Source: a virus. Taken from it: a stretch of 64,000 nucleotides of DNA. Both the position numbers and the translations under genes were made by a program. The stretch spans positions 119,437 through 183,436 of the IMG/VR virus record IMGVR_UViG_3300033153_012477; one strand, 5' to 3'. Position 1 is the stretch's first letter, and every line of letters starts with the position of its first letter. The notes beneath the pieces are model-generated. The model saw nothing but the letters and a program-made list of their open reading frames with translations, had not been told where the DNA came from and did not search any database. This document shows positions 36,764 to 47,300 of this stretch, piece by piece.

Positions 36764-37192
36764 ATGGATAGATCTAAAATCATATCAAAAACTATGTGTA
36801 AACTTGGAATGAAATCAATAGATTTCATTACTGAGACAGATAAGCCAGAAAAAATAAAAACAAAAGAAAAGAAAAAAATTAATGAAGCTTTTAGAAAAGC
36901 AGGTCTAGACGGTAATGGTCGTTTTAAAAAAATAGATCACGGTATCAGTAAGATCCATGAGATCTTAGCTGATAACGATTTTGAATTAGACGAAGTTACC
37001 AGCTCAGATAGATTCAGAGAAGACAAGGGAAGACAAGAGTTTCGTATAGCTAGAAAAAAGCATAAGGATCCACATTCTCCAACTCCAATAAAAAATAGTT
37101 TAGTAGCTTTTTCATGGCACTTGATGAGTGAGAAGAAAGTTACTGATGTTGTAAAAGATAAAACTTTTGAGATTTTAGCTTATTTAAGCTAA
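36764..37192 (+). CDS. Hypothetical basic protein
   Basis: 142 residues, very Lys-rich and probably mostly helical ('KIKTKEKKKINEAFRKAGLDG'-like stretch near residues 30-50). A C-terminal segment 'SLVAFSWHLMSEKKVTDVVKDK' contains no known motif. It sits between a virion protein and the collagen fibre; the ribosome site is weak (GAGG 8-9 bases upstream of ATG). Could be a small structural or DNA-binding protein. Function unknown. Confidence 0.6.
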   Translation: MDRSKIISKTMCKLGMKSIDFITETDKPEKIKTKEKKKINEAFRKAGLDGNGRFKKIDHGISKIHEILADNDFELDEVTSSDRFREDKGRQEFRIARKKHKDPHSPTPIKNSLVAFSWHLMSEKKVTDVVKDKTFEILAYLS

Positions 37193-37216
37193 TTATAAAT
37201 AATAAGGAATAATTCT

Positions 37217-38907
<1,691 letters not shown>

Positions 38908-38908
<1 letters not shown>

Positions 38909-40506
38909 TGGCTAAACACAGGGAATATGTAGTTACTCTTAAGGACATGTCTGATACAACGGTGTTCTATGATGACCTGGAAAAACCAGGCAGAGGTGTT
39001 GGTAGGGGGAAAGTTCCCGAAAGAGCAGTCAAATGTGCTAAACGTAGACCTATTAGTAGGAATACCCACTATCATTTAACTGATGATGAAGCCGCCGCAC
39101 TTAAAGAAGACGATAGAGTCTTAGAAGTTGCTTTAACAAGAGAGGAACGAGGTATTGAGCCGAGAAGTCACTATGAGCAGACTTCTTCTCTTTGGGACAA
39201 GTCTGATACTATCAATAGCGATCACAAAAATTGGGGATTGCTAAGATGTTATGAAGGACTACAGCGATCTAACTGGGGAAGTGACGGAACTGCTCAACAA
39301 TATGGGACTTTGAAGGTTACGAGTAGTGGAATCAATGTTGATGTAGTTATTGTTGATGGAGGTCATTTTCATATCAACCATCCAGAATATGCAGTGAACT
39401 CTGATGGTACAGGCGGCAGTAGAGTCATTGAGTATAACTGGTTTCAACATAATATGGAAGTTCTTGGAACAGCTAATGGAACCTATAGTTACTCAGCATT
39501 AGTTAATCATAGTGCTCACGTAGCTGGAACTGTGGCGGGAAATACCCAAGGTTGGGCTAGAGGTGCAAATATCTATAGCATCTCTTTCAATACTGCATCA
39601 GTCTTTGATTTTGTAAGAGCTTTTCATAATGCTAAACCTGTAAACCCAGAGACAGGTAGGAAGAACCCAACGATAATGAATAATAGCTGGGGATATAACT
39701 ATAACTATGCAGGCATCGCTCCAATAACAGAACTTAACCACCAAGGGACAGCATACCCTAACCCAGACGATGCCACACAGAGGTCTTTAGGTTATATAAC
39801 AGATTCCGCTATAAATGGGTTACCTGCAAGGTCTGCCGCAGATGATGTAGACATGGTAGATTGTATGTCTGTTGGAGTTATATCCGTAGGGTCAGCAGGT
39901 AATTCTGATATGAAAATAGATATCTCAGGCGGTTTAGATTATAATAATTATTGGGACAACGGAACCTATGCCGATTATTACCATAGGGGGTCTTCTCCTT
40001 GTTCCGCTGATGGGAACATATGTGTTGGTTCAGTAGGTTATTTGTTAAGTGAATACAAATCTGATTTCAGTAGTTGTGGTCCGAGGGTAGATATTTTTTC
40101 ACCTGGACACAGTATTGTAAGCTCAGTTAATGATATGGCTTACACCATAGATACAACTGATCCCAGAGATCCTAGTTATTACATAGCAAAAATTAGTGGA
40201 ACTTCAATGGCTTCTCCTCAAGTTTGTGGGATATTAGCCTGTGTTCTAGAGCAATACCCAAACATGGCTCAAGCAGAAGCACTAGAGTATATAACTCATT
40301 ATTCAAAGTTATCTCAAATGGGAGAAACCAGTGGTGGTTACACAGATGACTCAGACTTAAAGGGTGCTCCTAATAAATATGCTTACTATAACAAAGAACG
40401 ATTTGACGAAGGAGTAATCTTTCCAAAACAAAATAAAGAAATAAGACCTAGCTCGGGAGTATGCTACCCCAGAACTAAGATAAGAGTGACTAAAACAGGA
40501 GTCTAA
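38908..40506 (+). CDS. Subtilisin-family (S8) serine protease, probably virion-associated
   Basis: 532 residues. Catalytic Asp150 ('VVIVDGG'), His201 ('NHSAHVAGT', with Ser replacing the usual Gly), oxyanion Asn332 ('GSAGNSD') and nucleophile Ser433 ('GTSMASP') are all present, so it should be active. The first ~120 residues look like a propeptide or connector ('KHREYVVTLKDMSD'). No signal peptide is seen. It overlaps the collagen gene by one base, so the two are made together; it may mature fibre proteins or help the phage cut host surface protein. S8 proteases are found in virions of some aquatic myoviruses (memory). Confidence 0.92.
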
Positions 40507-40971
40507 ATGATTTTTAATGTTCGTTATTTAGATATTACAAAATGGACCTTTGGAAGAACCGAGGAGTTTTGGTGTCCTAGCGTACACTTAGAAAAAGATC
40601 AGTATTCTTTCAAAAAAAAACAAATAAACAGCGTGTTCTCAGTTGTAGGAGGCGGTCTACCGAGAGTTGAGGACGCTACTTATATCACTAGAAAAAAAGC
40701 TAATATTAATGTCAGAAAACTTATGGAGCATCACTGGGAGTCGTGGGGTTATACTGCTAAGGATACCTCAACATATGCTGAAGAACTAGCGACTCTGATA
40801 AAAGAAAAAATAGAAAGTGACTCTTGGAATCCTTGGGGACACATACCTCCGAAATTAAACTTAGTAATAATAAGACGCATGGTAGGGGAAGATGTACTTT
40901 GGTTAACTAATGTCTTTTATCTGGGGTCTGATCCAGAATCTTTTATAAGTGGAGATATTATTAATATATAG
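40507..40971 (+). CDS. Hypothetical protein downstream of the S8 protease
   Basis: 154 residues, starting directly after the protease stop (TAAATG). Trp-rich C-terminal half ('HHWESWGYTAKD', 'SDSWNPWGHIPPKLNLVIIRRM'). No signal peptide, Cys motif or known domain. Tight coupling to the protease suggests a partner such as an inhibitor, chaperone or structural companion, but that is inference. Confidence 0.6.
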   Translation: MIFNVRYLDITKWTFGRTEEFWCPSVHLEKDQYSFKKKQINSVFSVVGGGLPRVEDATYITRKKANINVRKLMEHHWESWGYTAKDTSTYAEELATLIKEKIESDSWNPWGHIPPKLNLVIIRRMVGEDVLWLTNVFYLGSDPESFISGDIINI

Positions 40972-40979
40972 GGTGATTT

Positions 40980-41543
40980 ATGAATAAAGAAATAATTATT
41001 AGAAAAGTTAAAGCTAAAATTAATCTTAAGAAAAAAATTAAAGATCTTAAGAAAAAATTTATCAAAACAAAATATAAAACTCTTAATGAAGAAAATGCAA
41101 TAGAATTCGCTAAAGATTTAGGGGATACACATTATTGGAAGTTTGATGTTAAAGATGATGCTGAGGCAACTAAACGAACCTATCAAGGTATAACTGTATT
41201 TGATGTTCCTGTTGAGGGTAAAGACAGTGTAGATAACAAAGTAACTGTGTGGTATGACCCTACCATAAAAGAATTAGTTGGGGATTATAGAACTCATTAT
41301 GAAAGTCATGCTAAGTATACTCCTAAATTTCAATTCAGACCTTTAACCGAAGAAAGTGCTTTAGAATACGCTGCTTATGTAGGTGGGGATGGTTTCAAAG
41401 TTAATAAAAAAGTAAAACCTAAAAAAGTAAAAGAAGATGGAATCCCCATGATATCCGTACCCATAGTCACTGATGCCAAACATGATTATGAATTTTTAGT
41501 ATGGTATGATCCAGGAAGAATGGGTCTTTACGGAGAGTATTAG
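40980..41543 (+). CDS. Hypothetical protein with internal duplication
   Basis: 187 residues. A Lys-rich helical start (1-40) is followed by two related ~70-residue halves: 'LNEENAIEFAKDLGDTHYWKF' ... 'VTVWYDP' and 'LTEESALEYAAYVGGDGFKV' ... 'FLVWYDPG'. Each ends in an identical VWYDP strand. Fold unknown, possibly a small alpha/beta repeat that binds a ligand between halves. Its stop overlaps the stop of the converging epimerase gene by four bases. Confidence 0.6.
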   Translation: MNKEIIIRKVKAKINLKKKIKDLKKKFIKTKYKTLNEENAIEFAKDLGDTHYWKFDVKDDAEATKRTYQGITVFDVPVEGKDSVDNKVTVWYDPTIKELVGDYRTHYESHAKYTPKFQFRPLTEESALEYAAYVGGDGFKVNKKVKPKKVKEDGIPMISVPIVTDAKHDYEFLVWYDPGRMGLYGEY

Positions 41544-42094
41544 TATCCTTGATCTCTTAAATACCTATATAATGTTGGAGCTTTTTGATCTTTCTCTGAA
41601 AGAAGAGGTTTCTCTATTCCCCAACCAATATTAATTTCATGATCATTCCAAGCAATCCCGCTATCTAAACTAGCGTCATATTCGGCAGTACACTGATATT
41701 GAATAGTAGCCATAGTGCTTAAAGTTAAAAAACCGTGCCCAAATCCAGGAGGAATATAAAGCATTTGCCAATTTTTATCGGAAAGCTTAACACCTACCCA
41801 TTTCTTAAAGGTTGTTGATGTGGGACGTAGATCTACTGCGACATCAAATATTTCTCCCCAAATACATCGGACTAACTTACCTTGCGGTTTTGGGTGATTT
41901 TGAAAGTGAATTCCACGTAAAGTATCCTTCATAGAAAGAGATTGATTACTCTGAGTGAAAGTATCTTTAATACCTCCTTCAAAGAAATCACTGAACTTAT
42001 ATGTTTCTAAAAAATAACCTCGATCATCACTAAACTTTTGAGGAGTAACTAATGTAACTCCTTCTAGGTCTAACTTTTCAAAAGTAAAAGGCAT
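41540..42094 (-). CDS. rfbC: dTDP-4-dehydrorhamnose 3,5-epimerase (RmlC-like)
   Basis: 184 residues, the full length for the family. Cupin beta barrel with 'FSDDRGYFLETYK' (substrate-binding loop), H63 in 'LRGIHFQ' (catalytic base), K73 in 'PQGKLVRC', 'EIFDVAVDLR' and 'YIPPGFGHGFLTLS', all standard landmarks. It inverts C3 and C5 of the 4-keto sugar in dTDP-L-rhamnose synthesis. No rmlA, B or D gene is nearby, so it probably works on the host's dTDP-sugar pool, or serves a sugar modification of virion, DNA or host envelope. The ribosome site is AGGAG. Confidence 0.92.
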   Translation of the reverse strand: MPFTFEKLDLEGVTLVTPQKFSDDRGYFLETYKFSDFFEGGIKDTFTQSNQSLSMKDTLRGIHFQNHPKPQGKLVRCIWGEIFDVAVDLRPTSTTFKKWVGVKLSDKNWQMLYIPPGFGHGFLTLSTMATIQYQCTAEYDASLDSGIAWNDHEINIGWGIEKPLLSEKDQKAPTLYRYLRDQGY

Positions 42095-42203
42095 CCTTGT
42101 CTCCTATTTTAAAAATCCATTTATTGTTATTTCCATATGAAAACCATATAAAAATAAGTAAATACTGAATGCCGCAAGAGACACCCAGTATATTATATCT
42201 ATC

Positions 42204-42629
42204 TTAGACACCAGTGGACCCAAATCCGCCAGCACCTCTTACTGTTTCTGATAATTCTTCTTTGATTTCGGGTTCCCATAACTCAACTTGATTAACTACC
42301 ATTTGAGCAATACGATCCCCTTTTTTAATTTCAAAAGGGACTTTACCTTCATTATAAAGAATAACCTTAACTTCCCCACGGTAGTGACAGTCCACTGTTC
42401 CAGGAGAATTTAGCACCATAATTTTCTTTTTAAAAGCTAGACCTGATCTTGGTCTAATCTGAATTTCATAACCCATAGGTACTGCCATCTTCCAACCTGT
42501 TGGAACAAGCTTACACTCCTCAGGGTGTATAACCATATCTTCAACACTAGTTAGGTCTAAACCAGCGTCGCCTGCAGTTGATCTTTTTGGGGGTATTGCG
42601 TCATCGTGAATTCTTTGAATCTCAAGCAT
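42204..42629 (-). CDS. dut: dUTP diphosphatase (dUTPase)
   Basis: 141 residues, trimeric-type dUTPase. Five motifs in order: 'STAGDAGLDL' (I), 'IRPRSGLA' (II), 'PGTVDCHYRGEVKV' (III), 'KGDRIAQMV' (IV) and 'RGAGGFGSTGV' (V, the C-terminal arm). All key residues are visible, so it should be active. It hydrolyses dUTP to dUMP, preventing uracil incorporation and feeding dTTP synthesis. It fits with the class II reductase in block 1. The ribosome site is AGGAG. Confidence 0.95.
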   Translation of the reverse strand: MLEIQRIHDDAIPPKRSTAGDAGLDLTSVEDMVIHPEECKLVPTGWKMAVPMGYEIQIRPRSGLAFKKKIMVLNSPGTVDCHYRGEVKVILYNEGKVPFEIKKGDRIAQMVVNQVELWEPEIKEELSETVRGAGGFGSTGV

Positions 42630-42707
42630 CCTTACTCTCCTGTATAGGTTATATTACAAATTAATTTACAAATGTTATAGCCTGTATAGGGAAAGATCAA
42701 GAATTAA

Positions 42708-43481
42708 TTATATGATGTTAGGCTGTTGGGGACCATATAGAATATTAGCTGGACCAGGAACTTCTACTTTTCTTTCATAGAGAAGATCTGATCCTGTTCT
42801 GTTACTGAAGATTACAGAGAGTACCCAGTAGGATGGGTCAATATCATCTTGCGGTTCTGCTTCGATGGTAAGGATTTGACCAAAAGCTTCCCGAGCCGTA
42901 ACCTCTTGGTAACCGCCTTGTTGGAGCTGCACATCGATATACTTTTCTAAATATTTGGATACTTCTTCTACCACCCTAGCTTTGATTAAATCAATATTGT
43001 ATAGTTTAGTTCCTATTAGGGTGTGTATTTGTGTACCTACCCACAGGTGAAAAGGGTTTGATCCTAAAAATGTAGCTAGACCTTTTTTTACTTCTTGTAA
43101 AAGTTTTTCCTCATTTTTAACAATAGTTACCTTTCCAAGCTTAGAGTAAGACTCGTCATAATGTACTCTCAATCCTTGACACTTTGGGCAATACTGGGGT
43201 TGAGCTAAATAGGTCACTACATAGAAGTCATCGTTTGATTTTCTTTGTTTTTTGAATACTAGTTTAGATCTTTTTGTAAAGATGGCATCTTCATCATTCT
43301 GTATTGACCAACCAAAAATTTCGTTGTCTGGTTTAATATCAAAACCGTTTACTCTTAAAGAAACATCAATAGACCCAAGAGATCTTGGGATTCTTAATGT
43401 TTTCAGATCATCATCTATTTCTAGTTGTTCCTCATTAATTTGATGATCACAAATGCTTTCAATTTTTGAATCTATTGACAT
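42708..43481 (-). CDS. Baseplate wedge protein, gp25-like (putative)
   Basis: 257 residues. A CPKC-G pair ('QYCPKCQGLRVHYD', about 96-109) is followed by 'EKLLQEVKKGLATFLGSNPF' and 'HLWVGTQIHTLIGTKL', a combination I recall from phage gp25-like proteins ('GSNPFHxWYG'). Then comes a long helix, and 'ILTIEAEPQDD ... YWVLSVIFSNR', the gp25-type beta sheet. T4 gp25 starts sheath assembly and is part of the wedge. The N-terminal ~90 residues are an extra beta domain. Position after the giant virion genes fits. Lysozyme activity is not suggested. Confidence 0.55.
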   Translation of the reverse strand: MSIDSKIESICDHQINEEQLEIDDDLKTLRIPRSLGSIDVSLRVNGFDIKPDNEIFGWSIQNDEDAIFTKRSKLVFKKQRKSNDDFYVVTYLAQPQYCPKCQGLRVHYDESYSKLGKVTIVKNEEKLLQEVKKGLATFLGSNPFHLWVGTQIHTLIGTKLYNIDLIKARVVEEVSKYLEKYIDVQLQQGGYQEVTAREAFGQILTIEAEPQDDIDPSYWVLSVIFSNRTGSDLLYERKVEVPGPANILYGPQQPNII

Positions 43482-43537
43482 AAATAAAATACCTTCTTAA
43501 CACTAGTTCTTATAGACATAAAGATTAACTTATTATT

Positions 43538-44323
43538 CTAAGAATCTATTTCTACCATTGTTTTTGAGTTACTTTCTTCTATCAGAGGCTCTACCACTAC
43601 AACAGATCTATCAGATCTTATGCTAAGTACTGTTTTAGTCCCATTATTATCCCCGTTAGACAGAGTAATCTTATCCCCTTCTTTAATAGGTGGGTTTTGA
43701 CCATCAAAAGCAATAGTCCCAAACATAGGGTTGATACTTGTTACTAAATAGTATTTCTTACCATCTTTTTCAATTATACCTTTATCTACAGGAACTGCTG
43801 TCATACCTTCTTGTATCTCAGCTTGATCTTGCTCCTTGTTCCTCTGATTTTCAGGAAAAGAATCTAAATCAAATCTAGCTCTAATTTTATCAAGATAGCC
43901 ACTATATGTTTCTTTCATCTCTTCTAAAAAAGTTATTTCATCACTTATCTGATTTGCCAGGTCTCTAAGCCTTCTTATCTTAAATTCATTTCTCTCACGC
44001 TTGAATTTAATTGTATCTAAAAAAGTTTTCTTTAAGATATCAACATCAACGGCGTTAGCAGAGTCAATTGTCTCTACTCTAGTGACGGGTCTTGCTCTAG
44101 GTTTTGTGAGCCACAACCTGTCAGGTCTATACGATTTTTTATATTCTGATCTAAGTTGTAAATCTGCTTGCATAAACTTATCTAAAAGCTCTAGGTGTCT
44201 CTTTCTTTCAGAAGTTAAATGCTCCACCCTACTTTCAATATTTTCTGATTCAATTTGAACAAACTCTTCAAGTTCTTCAAAATGTTCAAAAGATGGTATT
44301 GTTCCTAAAAAATCAAAAGCCAT
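43538..44323 (-). CDS. Coiled-coil virion protein (putative)
   Basis: 261 residues. Residues ~15-75 and ~110-165 are strong coiled coils (EE-L-E, 'RRLRDLANQISDEITFLEEM'). The last ~80 residues are a small beta domain with 'DGKKYYLVTSINPMFGTIAF' and 'KITLSNGDNNGTKTVLSI', similar to SH3-like folds. It lies between gp25-like and a 1488-residue virion gene, with 8 bases to the latter, so it is probably a baseplate or fibre connector. Name unknown. Confidence 0.6.
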   Translation of the reverse strand: MAFDFLGTIPSFEHFEELEEFVQIESENIESRVEHLTSERKRHLELLDKFMQADLQLRSEYKKSYRPDRLWLTKPRARPVTRVETIDSANAVDVDILKKTFLDTIKFKRERNEFKIRRLRDLANQISDEITFLEEMKETYSGYLDKIRARFDLDSFPENQRNKEQDQAEIQEGMTAVPVDKGIIEKDGKKYYLVTSINPMFGTIAFDGQNPPIKEGDKITLSNGDNNGTKTVLSIRSDRSVVVVEPLIEESNSKTMVEIDS

Positions 44324-44331
44324 AATAATCC

Positions 44332-47300
44332 TTAACTAAGAGAACTTACAATCCAATCAAGAGCTATAGCTGTCCCACCATCGGTGTATAAAAATACAAT
44401 ACCTCCAGCATATTCAGCGTCTTCGGGGTAACCTATAGATGTTCTCACAGCGTTGTTAAAATATTCGGCTCCTCCTGAGTTAGAAGGCACCATCAAACAG
44501 TAAAAACCACCCTGGATAGTTAAACCTTCAGCCATTCTCTTTAAAAGATCTTGAGCCTCTTTCAACATGTCAGAAAGTGCGTCTATCTTAGTTTGCAATA
44601 AGTCTATAAAATCTACCAAAGAGTTAGTCGCTGAAGTTAAACCTTTAGCAAGTTGATCAAAGGTACTGTTGATATATCTAATTAAATCATTTACTTCAGG
44701 AAATAAATCTGAAATTCTTAAAGCCTTCCAATCTGGAGGAGTTCCTCCTAAGGGTCCTGCAGTAGATATGGTGTGTGTTAGGTCATCAGAAGCAATACCA
44801 TAGGATCCTTTATCTGACTCAGTAGCAAAACCTAAAATAGGATTACTTACTTTTATCTCTAACTGAGATCCACGATAAATATCAGGGTTTTGATCTTCCT
44901 CCAAAACTATTCTATTTTGTCTATCTACGATAACTTTTATTCCTGCAGTTTGAGATCTTATCACACCAGCAATATCTTCTGCTGACATTGTTACAGTGCT
45001 TTCATCTTCTTTAAATCTTGTAAAAGTTATATTCTGAGTTCGAGTTATAGGATCGCCTCCATACACTTGAGTGATTGTTGAACCTAGACCTACTTGAACG
45101 CCTAATACATTTTTCTCTTCAGTAAATGTGTAAGGTCCAGGATTTAAACTAACAACTGAAGCCCTTGTTGTTTTTTGTAATTTTTTACCCCAGTATATAA
45201 CTTCTAGTGTTTGCTGCGGAGGTCTTGTGAGAAGAATTAGTCCTCTTTCTGCATTTATACTTGCAGGAACCGCTTGAGCACCGTCTACAAGAACTTTTAA
45301 ATCATTAACATCATCAGCAAATAAAGCAGAGTCCTTATCGTAGATACTTCCGCTTACCCGATACCAACCCGCTTTAGTTTTTTTGATTTGATCATATAGG
45401 TATTCAGTTCTTTCTTCTAGTTGTGGAAAAGATGCAGTTGCTTTAACTTCAGGACTTTGACCTTGAACATCAGTTCCTTGAGCCTGAGGTATAACTTTAT
45501 AGTGCCAAGTCTCTCCGTTATTTAGAGGTACTTCCGTACTTCCAGTTCTTACGAGAACAAATTCTCTAGCAGCATCGAAAAATTCAGTAGCTCCGCTTAC
45601 AAATTTATCAATGCCTTCTTCGTTAGACTTTTCTGACTGAGTAGACTTACCATCAATGAATTTATATTCTTTCATCACTCTGTAATTAGTTATCTTACCA
45701 ATCTCTTCATAGTTTCCTACAACTCTTCCAGTGGTAGGATCATAGAGATCTTCTTCGTAATACTGGTTGCCTTTTCCTTCAGAAGAAAGCTGAGTCTTAA
45801 CTTGAGTTTGTATCACATCCCCCCCTGAAACTTTAGATCTTAAAATAAGATAATCATAAGGGAAAATATTAGATCCACCGTCAGGAGAAGTCCAAGTCAA
45901 AACATTTCTTTGATTCTGTCCTTCCGCTTTTAAATTATTCACAGTCCCTAAACCATAGTCCATCTTTTGTTTATTATAAAGCTCTAACAAAGATTTACTA
46001 GCCTGTATAAAATCAGAAACTCCTGCTCCATCACCTATAGCGAGAATCATCCCCCCAACCGTAGCGTCTGTGCTAAGTTGAGGTCTGTTAGAATCAAGAG
46101 GATCGTAAAAGCTAGAATTTATCTTTCTAAAAAAATCAGGAAAGCTTCCTTTAATATGATCAAAGAAACTCTCTAAATTCATTCCTGCTTTCATATCAGA
46201 TATTTCAGGAAGAGTAGATAACGTGTATAGTCCTGCCCCATTTACTAATCTATCTAGTAGCTCGGATATATTATCTATCAGAGCCTGCACCGCTGATCTT
46301 AAAGCATTGATAGGTCCTAAAACATTATCAACGATAAAAGCTTTAGCAATGTCTAATAGCCCGCTAACAAAATCAAGAACACCTATAATTGGATCAAAGA
46401 TGGAATCAATAGTATCCGCTACTTTCTGAACATCATCTGGTCCAAACGAGGGAGTACTTACAGATTTCCAAGATAAAGGAATTGAATCGTCAGAGGATGG
46501 GAAACCTATATTTGCAGGATCTCTATAGGTGATAATAACTTCAGAAGCTTCTGATTCACGCCCAAACCTATCCGTAGCAGTAACACTAATAGTGTTGTCC
46601 CCTATAGCCAGGTCTTGTGCTTGGTGTATCCATTTACCGCTTGTAGCAAAATCAGAATCTAATCCATTTACCTTTACACCCAAACCACTCCTATTGAATG
46701 TACCGCCCAAATCTACAAAATCTTTACTAACTGGAGATGTTGCAGGGTTAATAACTGGAGGTTGTATTTTATATTCTACATTCAAAGATACGGGGGGAGA
46801 TAGTTCATAAAACTCACTCAGTCCATATATTTTAAAAGTATTAGAGGGTTGAACAATACCTAAATTTATATTCCAATCACCAGCACCTACACCAGCACTT
46901 CCACCGTATCCTGGAATTCCATCACCGTCTTCATCCCCGTCCCCAATAGATCCTGATCCACCAATACCGCTTTCAATACTTTCGGGATCTCTATTGATGT
47001 CAGTGCTTAAATTTAAACCGTTATTAAAGTTAGCATCACCACTGAGTTGTTCTTTTAAGTTAAGATCTTCTAAAGGATCTCCTACCCAAAGATTGGAGGC
47101 AGAGTTAAAAACAATATTAGGACCAATATTTGTAGCAACTTCTTTTCCTGCTAAAATATTAATCTTGTCAATTATATCTTCTTTAGTATATTCAGTGTTG
47201 GTACTAAAAGTAAATCTAACATTGACTCCGTCTAAGGTCATACAAAAGAGAAGACCACTATCAACTACATCGTCTGAACAATCCGCACCGCCTACAGAAC

